A stretch of DNA of 52,087 nt from Campylobacteraceae bacterium. GTDB lineage: Bacteria; Campylobacterota; Campylobacteria; Campylobacterales; Sulfurovaceae. Where the stretch lies: assembly GCA_027100635.1 (NCBI GenBank), contig JAMOOQ010000018.1, positions 1 to 52,087 of the forward strand, written 5' to 3'. Both the position numbers and the translations under genes were made by a program. Below, one piece after another: positions 1-7,691 of the stretch (positions are counted from its first letter, which is position 1; each line of letters starts with the position of its first letter). A model generated the notes under the pieces. It did not search any database, was not told where the DNA came from, and saw only the letters and a program-made list of their open reading frames with translations.

Positions 1-1
1 G

Positions 2-82
2 ACTCAATTGGATTATTTTAATGAAAATCATGAGATTATTTTGGAGTGCTTAGGGGATGATTATGAAGAGTTTTATGATTAG
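2..82 (+). CDS. 3' end of an unidentified ORF (likely transposase tail), partial
   Basis: An open frame enters from the window edge and ends at TAG (80-82), giving an acidic C-terminus that finishes DDYEEFYD. The same tail is encoded at the other window end on the minus strand (52010-52087). The two copies differ at one base, GAT versus GAC, a synonymous Asp codon. Two near-identical copies with only a silent difference suggest a protein-coding multicopy element, most simply an insertion sequence transposase. The family cannot be named from 26 codons. Confidence 0.5.
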   Translation, partial: TQLDYFNENHEIILECLGDDYEEFYD

Positions 83-125
83 TTGTTTTATATTAGTTTA
101 AGTTTAGAGGGGTGATGAATGTCGG
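5..125 (+). mobile_element. IS-like element end, left copy
   Basis: Positions 5-125 match the reverse complement of 51967-52087 with a single mismatch (position 13). The repeat holds the end of an ORF, its stop codon and 43 bp of downstream sequence, then diverges abruptly at 126. Both copies have their outer end pointing into the contig. This is the pattern expected when an assembly breaks inside two copies of a repeated element. No target-site duplication can be tested because the other element ends lie outside the window. Confidence 0.6.
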
Positions 126-177
126 GAGTTACAATTATTGTCATTGTATATTAAAGTGCATTGAGTTTTTTAAAATT

Positions 178-283
178 AGATTCCCAGTCAAGCTGAGAAT
201 GACGGTTGTGTTTGACTGAGAATGACGGTTATGTTTGACTGAGAATGATGGTTGTTTGTTATTCCGTGCTTGACACGGAATCT
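178..283. repeat. REP-like hairpin element with three 23-bp tandem units
   Basis: The segment starts AGATTCCC and ends GGAATCT. A hairpin at 180-200 (ATTCCCAG/CTGAGAAT, one mismatch) and a perfect hairpin at 261-281 (ATTCCGTG, 5-nt loop, CACGGAAT) bracket three tandem units at 193-215, 216-238 and 239-261, each starting CTGAGAATGA. It lies just downstream of the potassium-channel gene, so the perfect hairpin could also act in transcription termination. The 13 bases at 271-283 recur in inverted orientation at 16983-16995. Confidence 0.65.
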
Positions 284-301
284 AAAAATGATATAAACCT
301 A

Positions 302-1432
302 TTAGACATATTGTAACTCTTTAGGTTTTTTATCTTTTCTGATTATTTTTCTAACTTTGCTGATACCTTCGCCAGTACCAACAAAAAGAAGTTTTGATTC
401 AGGAAGAATTGTAAGTGTTGCTGATGGCATTGGTATAAACTTATTATCTTTATATTTTATACCTATAATAGTAACATTTGCAATATCTCTAAAATTTGCG
501 TCTTTTATTTTTCCTAAAGTTAGCCAACTTATCTTTGGAACTTTTACCTCTTCCATATCAAGTGGACTATCTTGTCTATATAAAAAGTCTTGAAGCATAT
601 TTTCCATCTCTGGTCTAACTGCCATTGCATTTACTCTTTTTGCCATTAATTTAGAAGCTGTTACAACTTTATCTGCACCAAGTTTAGAGAGCTTTTCTTC
701 ATCTTCATTACTTTTTGCACTTGCAATAATTAAATATTTTCTTTTTCTTCCAATCTCATCTTGATATAACCTTGCAGATACAACAACTGCTATATTATCT
801 GTAACATTATTGGCAAGGGTAATAATCCCTTTTGCACTTGACATATATGATTTTAAAATTGCTTCTTGTGTATGTGGTTGAGCAGATACAAAATATGGAT
901 ATTTATATTTTTTTGCAATCTGTTCCATATCTTCTCTATTATCTACTACCACAAATGGTATATGATTCTCTCTTAAATTCTTTGTTACTTCAATTGTAAA
1001 TTCATTGTGATGACATACCACAAAATGTTGTTTTAATCTTGCTATCTCATAAAGCATTCGTCTCTCCCTTATAAGTTTTTGAAATTCACCTTTGTGAAAC
1101 ACCTCTGCTATGATACCCACAGATATAGAAAATAGTATAAATCCAAAAATAATTAATGTAATGGTAAAGATACGTCCTAAATCAGATAGAGGTCTTTGTT
1201 CTCCAAAACCAACTGTTGTAAATGTGATACCTGTTTGATATATAGCATCCATAAGAGGATAATCCTCTATAATTATATATCCCATTGTGCCAATAAGCAT
1301 AATAAAAACAGTTAATATAAAAGGATATCTAAAAGGTTTTAGGTGAGAGTAATACTCATCAGTTAAGTTTATATGTGGTTTTGGTGTTGTTGTCCAGCCA
1401 AGAAACTTTTTTATTTTTTGACTAGTATTCAA
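302..1432 (-). CDS. Potassium channel with RCK/TrkA-N and TrkA-C domains
   Basis: This 376-aa inner-membrane protein has two transmembrane helices (about 36-56 and 88-110) flanking a pore loop with the K+ selectivity filter TTVGFGE (72-78). That is the layout of two-TM channels such as MthK and Campylobacterota KchA. A cytoplasmic RCK_N domain starts near 135 and a TrkA_C domain fills the last ~90 residues. The first beta strand reads FVVCHHNEFT, so the usual GxGxxG nucleotide-binding loop is missing and gating may not use NAD or may use another ligand. The gene follows rpmB with a 27-bp gap and is probably co-transcribed with it. Confidence 0.85.
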   Translation of the reverse strand: MNTSQKIKKFLGWTTTPKPHINLTDEYYSHLKPFRYPFILTVFIMLIGTMGYIIIEDYPLMDAIYQTGITFTTVGFGEQRPLSDLGRIFTITLIIFGFILFSISVGIIAEVFHKGEFQKLIRERRMLYEIARLKQHFVVCHHNEFTIEVTKNLRENHIPFVVVDNREDMEQIAKKYKYPYFVSAQPHTQEAILKSYMSSAKGIITLANNVTDNIAVVVSARLYQDEIGRKRKYLIIASAKSNEDEEKLSKLGADKVVTASKLMAKRVNAMAVRPEMENMLQDFLYRQDSPLDMEEVKVPKISWLTLGKIKDANFRDIANVTIIGIKYKDNKFIPMPSATLTILPESKLLFVGTGEGISKVRKIIRKDKKPKELQYV

Positions 1433-1459
1433 GATATTATCCCTTGAAGTTTCAAGGAA

Positions 1460-1654
1460 CTATTGAGAAGCTTTTTTCTTCATTGTTCTTAAAGTAGATG
1501 CAGCAACTTTAATTCTTTTTGTTGTACCATCTTCTAATTTAATCTTTACAGATCTAAGATTTGGAAGTTGTCTTCTTTTCGTCTTATTATTAGCATGAGA
1601 AACATTATTTCCAACTAGTGGACCTTTCCCAGTAACATCACATCTTCTTGCCAT
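1460..1654 (-). CDS. rpmB: 50S ribosomal protein L28
   Basis: The 64-aa product starts [12 protein letters not shown], the conserved L28 N-terminus. It continues with the [13 protein letters not shown] segment and a basic C-terminal half, the normal length for the family. It is a structural protein of the large ribosomal subunit near the E site. It is the first gene of a short minus-strand unit leading into the potassium channel. A -10-like TATAAT lies upstream at 1720-1725. Confidence 0.97.
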   Translation of the reverse strand: MARRCDVTGKGPLVGNNVSHANNKTKRRQLPNLRSVKIKLEDGTTKRIKVAASTLRTMKKKASQ

Positions 1655-1719
1655 TATATTGCCTTTGTATATTTAAATTATAAATCACCAATTAAAACCA
1701 TCAGTGAATACTTTTTGCG

Positions 1720-1725
1720 ATTATA
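1720..1725 (-). promoter_or_regulatory. Putative -10 box for rpmB
   Basis: On the minus strand the sequence reads GATATAATCGC about 65 bp upstream of the L28 start codon. A clear -35 hexamer is not visible, as is common for the primary sigma factor of Campylobacterota, which tolerates poor -35 boxes. The identification rests only on the TATAAT match and position. Confidence 0.4.
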
Positions 1726-1747
1726 TCAAAACAAATATAAATTTAAC

Positions 1748-2710
1748 TTAAAGTGGTAAATAAATCTTATCCAATAATTCTTGATATTCGCTTTGTTCAT
1801 CACTGTCAATTGTTATCCCTCCACCACTCTTATAATAAAGATTATTTTCATCTTTCTCTATAAACCTTATCATCACAGAAGAGTCTAAATTCTTTCCATC
1901 AAAAATTCCAAAAATTCCACTATAAAACTCTCTATCATAATTTTCTATATCATTGATTATCTCTATTGTCTTTTTTTTTGGTGTACCAGAGATTGACCCA
2001 GCAGGAAGAAGTTTATCTAATATATCACCCAAATCATCTTGCCAATTATTATTTAATTTTCCTGATATTTTGGAGCTTACTTGAAGAAGTTGTTTATCCC
2101 CTGCATTAATTTTTTGAATATATCTAAACTTATCAACTTTAACATTTTTTGAAACAATAGATAAATCATTTCGCATTAAATCAACCATCATAATATGTTC
2201 TGCCATCTCTTTTGGATTATTTAAAATTTTATCTTTGGCATTTAGAATATCTGCGTCAATTGTCCCTTTCATCGGGTATGTTGAGATTATATTATCTTCT
2301 ATTTTAATAAATCTTTCAGGGGAAAAACATATAAATTCATTATTAAAATAAAGTTTAAAATCAGCCTTAGATAATTTAAAAATATCTTTTAATTCAATAT
2401 TTGTCTCTATTTTGGTTTTAAAAGTAAGATTTAAAAGATATGTATCACCTTTTAATATTTTCTCTTTAACTTTTTGTATAGATTTTTGATATATTCTAAA
2501 ATCTAATGGAAATTTATTTAAGTAATATTCTTGATATTTTTTATTTATATTCGTAAAGTTTTGTTTATTTTTAAATTTATAATAAATATTCTTTAACTTA
2601 TCTAGTGGCTTAACAAAGATATTTTTTTTATCAAAGGAGATTATAAGCAAAAAAGGAGTTCTTTTTTTTGCTAGGTTTGTAATATCGTTAAAGGTATTAT
2701 TATATGGCAA
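1748..2710 (-). CDS. pabB: Aminodeoxychorismate synthase component I (short PabB)
   Basis: This chorismate-binding-family enzyme converts chorismate plus ammonia to 4-amino-4-deoxychorismate for folate synthesis. The 320 residues correspond to the catalytic chorismate-binding domain. Visible family motifs are KGDTYLLNLTF, the PMKGT segment, DLMRNDLS and AGSISGTPKKK near the active site, plus the C-terminal SGGGITIDS. At 320 aa it lacks the ~130-residue N-terminal region of TrpE/full PabB, as in many Campylobacterota homologues. The start is a TTG immediately after the pyrB stop codon (TAG-TTG), so translation is probably coupled to pyrB. The PabC lyase is not in the neighbourhood. Confidence 0.85.
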   Translation of the reverse strand: MPYNNTFNDITNLAKKRTPFLLIISFDKKNIFVKPLDKLKNIYYKFKNKQNFTNINKKYQEYYLNKFPLDFRIYQKSIQKVKEKILKGDTYLLNLTFKTKIETNIELKDIFKLSKADFKLYFNNEFICFSPERFIKIEDNIISTYPMKGTIDADILNAKDKILNNPKEMAEHIMMVDLMRNDLSIVSKNVKVDKFRYIQKINAGDKQLLQVSSKISGKLNNNWQDDLGDILDKLLPAGSISGTPKKKTIEIINDIENYDREFYSGIFGIFDGKNLDSSVMIRFIEKDENNLYYKSGGGITIDSDEQSEYQELLDKIYLPL

Positions 2711-3601
2711 CTAGCTATCTAATAGAAGATTTTTTAAAATAGCCATTCTAACATAAAGACCATTTTTTACTTGTGTCAAAACTTTACATCTATCATCAAG
2801 CAGTAACTCATCTGTAATATCTATATTTCTCATCACTGGTCCTGGATGAAGAATCAAAATATCTCTATCTTTTATTATATCTTTTGTGATACAATATTTT
2901 TTAGCATAAGATTCATAATCTTTAAATACTGGTGTTTCATGGCGTTCAAGTTGAACCCTTAAGCTCATAACAGCATCTACATTTTCAATTATTTTATCTA
3001 AACTTTCATATTGAGGCATCGCATCACTTGTAAAAGATAAAGGTGGCAAAAATTCTTTTGGACCAACAAAAATAACGTTCATTCCCATTCTTGTCAAAAG
3101 TCTTGTTGCAGATGAGGCAACTCTTGATGTTACTATATCTCCAACAATTGCAATAGTTTTACCCTTAATATCTCCAAAATGTTCTTTAAGTGTCATATAA
3201 TCTAACATCGCTTGAGTTGGATGAGCATAATTTCCTGCTCCTGCATTGATAACAGGCGTTAAATCTAATGCTGATAATTGTGATGGAATATCATTTTGAG
3301 AATGCCTAATTACAATAGTATTAGGATCCATTGCACATAAATTTTCAAATGTATCTTGCAGAGTTTCACCTTTTTTGGTTGAACTTGTTGATGGATTAAG
3401 GTGAACAACACTCATCCCAAGCTTTTTCCCAGCTATCTCAAATGAACTTCTTGTTCTCGTTGAATCTTCAAAAAATAGTGTTAGCATAACTTTATTTGCT
3501 AAAAGAGGAGGGGGAGATGATTTTTTAAATTTAATTGCATCTGCTAATATATCATCTATCTGTTTATTGCTCAAATCATTAGTATCTATTAAATGTTTCA
3601 T
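2711..3601 (-). CDS. pyrB: Aspartate carbamoyltransferase catalytic subunit
   Basis: PyrB condenses carbamoyl phosphate with L-aspartate to N-carbamoylaspartate in pyrimidine synthesis. The 296-aa protein has the carbamoyl-phosphate-binding STRTR motif (47-51), the HPTQAMLD segment (about 127-134) and the C-terminal HPGPVMRN loop that binds aspartate. Length and motifs fit the bacterial catalytic chain, and no regulatory pyrI is adjacent. A purine-rich AAAAGGGG-type ribosome-binding site precedes the ATG. pabB follows without any gap. Confidence 0.96.
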   Translation of the reverse strand: MKHLIDTNDLSNKQIDDILADAIKFKKSSPPPLLANKVMLTLFFEDSTRTRSSFEIAGKKLGMSVVHLNPSTSSTKKGETLQDTFENLCAMDPNTIVIRHSQNDIPSQLSALDLTPVINAGAGNYAHPTQAMLDYMTLKEHFGDIKGKTIAIVGDIVTSRVASSATRLLTRMGMNVIFVGPKEFLPPLSFTSDAMPQYESLDKIIENVDAVMSLRVQLERHETPVFKDYESYAKKYCITKDIIKDRDILILHPGPVMRNIDITDELLLDDRCKVLTQVKNGLYVRMAILKNLLLDS

Positions 3602-3628
3602 CTTTTCCCCTTTTTACTTTATATTATT

Positions 3629-3844
3629 CTACACTTCTTCTTCGTTTTTATTCTCTTTTTTAGGAAGAATATCACATTGACCAGTAATTTTACATAATGG
3701 ACAGAAATCTGCTATCCCTGCAACTAATGGAATAACTCCTAAAAAGAACCAAGGGATTGAAGTTGCAACTCCAGCACCAATCAAACCTAAACCTAATACT
3801 ATTCTAAATGGACGACATATTTTTCTAATTTTTTCTACATTCAT
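3629..3844 (-). CDS. Small DUF2892-like membrane protein
   Basis: The 71-aa product has a hydrophobic stretch at about 16-46 that can form one or two transmembrane segments with GxG small-residue patterns. A CPLC pair follows, then a charged Glu/Lys tail. This matches the DUF2892 family (the membrane part of YgaP-like proteins). The CxxC plus a third Cys (GQCD) might bind metal or be redox active, which is inference. It lies 27 bp upstream of pyrB on the same strand. Its function is unknown. Confidence 0.7.
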   Translation of the reverse strand: MNVEKIRKICRPFRIVLGLGLIGAGVATSIPWFFLGVIPLVAGIADFCPLCKITGQCDILPKKENKNEEEV

Positions 3845-3949
3845 CTTTTATCCTTATTTTTTTTGAAATATACCATAAATATACTAAAATATTGAAGTTA
3901 ATTTATTCTTTATTTTCCTAAAGTACCTATTCCTAGTTAAATAAAAATA

Positions 3950-3965
3950 AATGATTACTATCATT
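3950..3965 (-). terminator. Putative terminator after nrdG
   Basis: Three bases past the nrdG stop codon, the minus strand has a perfect 6-bp hairpin (AATGAT, AGTA loop, ATCATT) followed by a T-rich run (TATTTTTATTT). The stem is AT-rich and short, so termination may be weak. It marks the end of the anaerobic ribonucleotide reductase operon. Confidence 0.5.
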
Positions 3966-3968
3966 GGA

Positions 3969-4691
3969 TTAAAAATTTCTATATTTAATTTTTATATTGT
4001 TATTTTTATCTTGAATTTTATCTAAATTCAGGGTTTTATCTGAACTTTTAATATCACCTATATTACTAGAAGTATCTAAAAAGTTTTGCAAAAAATATAT
4101 CCCTTGATAATCTCTATCATTTAAATCTTGAATTATAAAATTTATATCATCTTCATCTAATAAATCTCTATGAAGTGTGGTACGAACTTCAAAGTCAAAA
4201 TTAATTTTTATTAAATAATTTAATATTTTTATAAAAGAGTCAAATTTAGAGATAAGGGTATGAGTGATTTTTTTAAATTTATATTTTGGTGCTTTATAAT
4301 CAAGTGCAATATAATCAATTAAATTTAAATCAACCAACTCTTTAATATGTTTAAAATTTATCCCATTTGTATCAAGTTTTATCTTAAAGCCTTTTAGTTT
4401 AATTGCCTTGCAAAACTCAACTAAATCAACGCTTGTAGCCTCTCCACCACTTAAAACTACACCATCTAAAAGATTTTTTCTTGTATCTAAAAAAGATAAA
4501 ATATCATTAAAACTAAACTTACCATTTTTTGCCAATACTATATCTTTGTTATAACAATAATCACATCTCAATTCACACCCAGCAATCCAAACTATGCAAG
4601 ATAGATGATTTGGAAAGTCAAGATGTGTAAATGGTGTAAGGTCATATACTACTTTTTTATTGAGTAAATTGAAGTCGTTGTTTGTGTTCAC
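3969..4691 (-). CDS. nrdG: Anaerobic ribonucleotide reductase activase (radical SAM, NrdG-type)
   Basis: This radical-SAM enzyme would use a [4Fe-4S] cluster and S-adenosylmethionine to place the glycyl radical on the class III ribonucleotide reductase. The 240-aa protein has the CxxxCxxC cluster motif (Cys39, Cys43, Cys46) and the SAM-binding GGE motif (82-84), followed by a partial TIM barrel. It is longer than E. coli NrdG (about 154 aa) and resembles the family often annotated as anaerobic NTP reductase activating protein. Its 5' end overlaps the separate glycyl-radical ORF by 35 bp, which ties activase and substrate peptide together translationally. Confidence 0.85.
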   Translation of the reverse strand: MNTNNDFNLLNKKVVYDLTPFTHLDFPNHLSCIVWIAGCELRCDYCYNKDIVLAKNGKFSFNDILSFLDTRKNLLDGVVLSGGEATSVDLVEFCKAIKLKGFKIKLDTNGINFKHIKELVDLNLIDYIALDYKAPKYKFKKITHTLISKFDSFIKILNYLIKINFDFEVRTTLHRDLLDEDDINFIIQDLNDRDYQGIYFLQNFLDTSSNIGDIKSSDKTLNLDKIQDKNNNIKIKYRNF

Positions 4692-4806
4692 CTGTTTTTC
4701 CTATATTAAAACTCTCAACTGGTCTATGATAACCCATAACTCTAGTATAAACTATACATTTTTGTCTTTTACTTTTTAATAATTCTAATTTTGCTTCTTT
4801 ATCCAT
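4657..4806 (-). CDS. Stand-alone glycyl-radical tail of anaerobic ribonucleotide reductase (split NrdD C-terminus)
   Basis: A 49-codon ORF (ATG at 4806, TAA at 4657) encodes a peptide with the motif YTRVMGYHRPVESFNIGK. This aligns with the C-terminal glycyl-radical segment of NrdD, which in E. coli reads RVCGYL with radical Gly681; here the candidate glycine is Gly25. The large nrdD subunit in the same operon ends exactly before this segment. The ORF overlaps the preceding gene by 22 bp and nrdG by 35 bp, in a different frame from both. The arrangement recalls the spare glycyl-radical protein YfiD/GrcA, but here the large chain has no tail of its own. I infer that the peptide docks on NrdD and carries the radical. 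Confidence 0.85.
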   Translation of the reverse strand: MDKEAKLELLKSKRQKCIVYTRVMGYHRPVESFNIGKTGEHKQRLQFTQ

Positions 4807-5087
4807 TCTTTTGTTTCCTTTTTTGTTTTTTTAATTATTTTAGATATTTTATCTTTTGTTATATTATCAAAATGAATACCACAAAGTATGATAACATCTT
4901 TCTTTAACTTTTTATAAATCTTTTTAGCCACTATTTTAGTAATTATATCATCTTTATGACCTCCTTTTTTAATAGTCGCAAAACTATTTTTTTCATATAA
5001 ACTAATAGCACCAATATGTATATCTCCTCCTGTAATTATAATTAAATAATCATCACCTATTTGCATACTTTTAAATTTGATTTTCAT
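4785..5087 (-). CDS. LpdD-like small protein in the nrdD operon
   Basis: The 100-aa protein has a GGDIHIGAISLY motif, a central GGHKDD motif and GIHFDNITKDKI near the end, then a basic Lys-rich tail. This pattern resembles the small LpdD-like family (described as prenylated-flavin chaperone-like from gallate decarboxylase operons). I recognise the motif pattern but cannot confirm the family without a profile search. The gene sits between the NifU-like gene (6 bp away) and the glycyl-radical ORF (22-bp overlap), so it is probably co-translated with the split reductase. A role in assembling or stabilising the reductase is only inference. Confidence 0.55.
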   Translation of the reverse strand: MKIKFKSMQIGDDYLIIITGGDIHIGAISLYEKNSFATIKKGGHKDDIITKIVAKKIYKKLKKDVIILCGIHFDNITKDKISKIIKKTKKETKEWIKKQN

Positions 5088-5093
5088 TATAAT

Positions 5094-5555
5094 TTAACCA
5101 CACGATTGTTGTGTATATGTTAGAGTTGTCTCTATCTCTTTATAGAAATAGTCCTCTTTGTTTGTTCCATCTTTTCTTTGGATATAGTTCTCGTGTGCTG
5201 CAATAAATGCTACTAAAATCATCTTGATACACTCATCACAATTATCTTTTGCATTTAGTTCATCTAACTCTAGTTGTGTAGTATAAAGAGCATCTCCTAA
5301 TGGCACATTTTTCAGCTCTTCTGTAAAAACTGAAGCTGTAAAAGAGATTGTTGGACAACCTTTATATATATATCCCAAATCTTGTAATATATCATTCTCA
5401 TCAATCAATAGATACATATCAACTTGTCCCCAGTTATCAGGATTTCTCCCCACTCCTCTAGCATTATAATCTTTTAACGCTTTATTATTTTTTGGGTTTT
5501 GATAATGCTCTACCAATTTATCTTCCATCTCTTTTGTTACTTTTTGATTGTTCAT
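5094..5555 (-). CDS. IscU/NifU-like Fe-S scaffold homologue in the nrdD operon
   Basis: The 153-aa protein (from the ATG at 5555) shows the IscU/NifU-N fold pattern: LVEHYQNPKNNK near the N-terminus, YKGCPTISFTASVFTE (second Cys region of IscU) and NCDECIKMILVAFIAAHENY (third Cys region). The first cluster ligand, normally in a GxxxCGD loop, is replaced by GRNPDNWGQVD, so one of the three canonical cysteines is missing. I chose 5555 because AAAGGG lies 6 bp before it. A TTG at 5570 is in frame but has no site. The location after nrdD suggests a role in cluster delivery to NrdG or the NrdD metal site, by inference. Confidence 0.75.
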   Translation of the reverse strand: MNNQKVTKEMEDKLVEHYQNPKNNKALKDYNARGVGRNPDNWGQVDMYLLIDENDILQDLGYIYKGCPTISFTASVFTEELKNVPLGDALYTTQLELDELNAKDNCDECIKMILVAFIAAHENYIQRKDGTNKEDYFYKEIETTLTYTQQSCG

Positions 5556-5587
5556 TTTATCCCTTTTCAAATATATTTGTTATATTA

Positions 5588-7672
5588 TCACTCTTGTGCT
5601 AAAAGTTCTTCATCACATTTAGGACAATACTCATGCTCTCCTGTAATATATCCATGCTTTGGACATACTGAAAAAAGTGGTGTAATAGTAATATATGGTA
5701 ATTTATAATTTGAAATCACATTTTTTACCAATTTTCTACAAGCCTCAGTTGAACTTACTTGCTCTTGCATATAGAGATGAAGTACTGTCCCACCTGTATA
5801 TTTACATTGAAGTTCATCTTGCAAATCAAGTGCTTCAAAAGGGTCGCTCGTCAAATCAACTGGTATTTGAGATGAGTTGGTATAATAGATATTATCATCC
5901 ATTCCTGCTTGTAAAATAGAATCTCCATATCTTTTTTTATCCTCTTTTGCAAACCTATAAGTAGTTCCCTCTGCTGGTGTTGCTTCAAGATTATATAAAT
6001 TTCCACTCTCCTCTTGAAACTCAACCATTTTATCTCTCATATACTCTAAAATCTCTAAAGCAAACTCTTCACCTTGCTTATCGCTTATATCAAACTTATC
6101 ACTTGTAAAGTTTCGTATCATCTCATTGATACCGTTTACTCCTATTGTTGAAAAATGGTTATTAAAGTGTGGTAGATATCTAGCAGTATAAGGGAACAAT
6201 CCTCTATCATACATATCTTGAATAAATACTCTCTTCTTTTCAAGTGTAGAGTATGCTATATCCATTAATTTTTCTACTCTTAGCAGTAAGGCCTCTCTGT
6301 CGCCTTTATATAAAAATCCAAGTCTTGCCATATTAATAGTAACTACGCCAATCGAACCTGTCATCTCAGCTGAACCAAAAAGACCACCACCTCGCTTTAA
6401 AAGCTCTCTTAAATCAAGTTGAAGTCGACAGCACATACTCCTTACATGCCCTGGTTTATAAGCCTCTTCATTTGGTATAAGTTTTCCATTCTCGTCTCTT
6501 TTATATTGACTACCTATAAAATTTTGAAAATAAGATGAACCTATTTTTGCTGTATTTTCAAATAATATATTTGTATTTTCACCATACCAATCAAAATCTT
6601 CAGTGATATTAACTGTAGGAATTGGAAATGTAAAAGGTTGTCCTGTTTTATCACCTTCTGTCATTATCTCATAATATGCTTTGTTGATTTGATTCATCTC
6701 TTTTTGAAAATGTTTATAAGTCATAGATTCAAAACTATCACAATTTCTATTTGTTAATTCTTCTATAAGCTCTTTATCTTCAATACCTTTTAAAAGATGT
6801 ATCTGTTTTCTTGTAGGAATTTGATCTTTAAGGTCATCTGGAACTGTCCAATCAATCGTTACATTTGTAAATGGACTTTGCCCCCATCTTGCTGGTACAT
6901 TAAGATTATAAATAAAACTTCTAACAGCTTTTTTAATATCTTTATATTGCAATTTGTCTTTAAAAATATAAGGTGCAAGATATGTATCAAAACTACTAAA
7001 TGCCTGAGCCCCTGCCCATTCACTTTGCAATATTCCCAAAAAGTTTGCCATCTGTCCAAGAGCCTCTCTAAAGTGCTTTGGAGCATCACTCTCAACTCTT
7101 CCTCTTACTCCATTAAAGCCCTCATCAAGCAAAACTCTTAAGCTCCACCCTGCACAGTATCCTGTTAAACAATCTAAATCATGAATATGATAATCCCCAT
7201 TTCTATGAGCATATCCTTCCTCTTTATTGTAAATTTTATCAAGCCAATAGTTTGCTATAACCTTACCTGCTGTGTTATTTACAAGCCCTGCATTTGAGTA
7301 TCCTGTATTTGAATTGGCTTTTATTCTCCAATCACTTCCATTTATATACTCCTCAATAGTTTGAGTTGAATTGATATATGTAGTATCATCCTCTATTAAA
7401 CTATCTCGTTGCATTTTATGAGTATGGCGATATACTAAAAATGACTTCATCACATCAAAATATCTAGCCTCATAAAGCTCTTTCTCTATTAAATCTTGAA
7501 TATCTTCAACAGAGGTTACTTTTTTATTTTTAAGTTTTTCTAATATATTAAAAAAAATATCCGTATTATAAGTTATATTTTCACTTTTAAAAGCTTTTTT
7601 AATTGCATCTTCTATTTTATAAGATAAAAATTCTTGAGTTTTACCGTCTCGTTTTAGTATTATTTTAAGCAT
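5588..7672 (-). CDS. nrdD: Anaerobic ribonucleoside-triphosphate reductase, large chain lacking the glycyl-radical tail
   Basis: This class III reductase would make dNTPs from NTPs in the absence of oxygen. Residues 1-90 form an ATP-cone allosteric domain. The catalytic barrel has HIHDLDCLTGYCAGWSL (Cys168, Cys173) and RSMCCRLQLD (413-420), which holds the thiyl cysteine region. The chain ends CPKHGYITGEHEYCPKC (Cys670, Cys683, Cys686) plus eight residues. Normal NrdD continues here into the RVxGY...GK glycyl-radical segment, which is absent. That segment is encoded at 4657-4806. Two intact genes lie between, so a simple frameshift or sequencing error cannot explain the split. An inverted repeat precedes the start. 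Confidence 0.95.
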   Translation of the reverse strand: MLKIILKRDGKTQEFLSYKIEDAIKKAFKSENITYNTDIFFNILEKLKNKKVTSVEDIQDLIEKELYEARYFDVMKSFLVYRHTHKMQRDSLIEDDTTYINSTQTIEEYINGSDWRIKANSNTGYSNAGLVNNTAGKVIANYWLDKIYNKEEGYAHRNGDYHIHDLDCLTGYCAGWSLRVLLDEGFNGVRGRVESDAPKHFREALGQMANFLGILQSEWAGAQAFSSFDTYLAPYIFKDKLQYKDIKKAVRSFIYNLNVPARWGQSPFTNVTIDWTVPDDLKDQIPTRKQIHLLKGIEDKELIEELTNRNCDSFESMTYKHFQKEMNQINKAYYEIMTEGDKTGQPFTFPIPTVNITEDFDWYGENTNILFENTAKIGSSYFQNFIGSQYKRDENGKLIPNEEAYKPGHVRSMCCRLQLDLRELLKRGGGLFGSAEMTGSIGVVTINMARLGFLYKGDREALLLRVEKLMDIAYSTLEKKRVFIQDMYDRGLFPYTARYLPHFNNHFSTIGVNGINEMIRNFTSDKFDISDKQGEEFALEILEYMRDKMVEFQEESGNLYNLEATPAEGTTYRFAKEDKKRYGDSILQAGMDDNIYYTNSSQIPVDLTSDPFEALDLQDELQCKYTGGTVLHLYMQEQVSSTEACRKLVKNVISNYKLPYITITPLFSVCPKHGYITGEHEYCPKCDEELLAQE

Positions 7673-7691
7673 TAAATACTCTTTATGTTTT

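Noticed and set aside
193-261. Three 23-bp repeats as a CRISPR array
   Set aside because: The units are directly contiguous with no spacers, and no cas genes are present. They are a tandem repeat inside a hairpin element.
5560-5600. nrdD truncation as a sequencing frameshift or nonsense error
   Set aside because: The missing glycyl-radical segment is not in any frame just after the stop. It lies ~780 bp away behind two intact genes with its own start, so the split is structural.
6797-7141. 114-aa plus-strand ORF inside nrdD
   Set aside because: It is antisense to conserved NrdD coding sequence, shows no domain features and is a reading-frame shadow.
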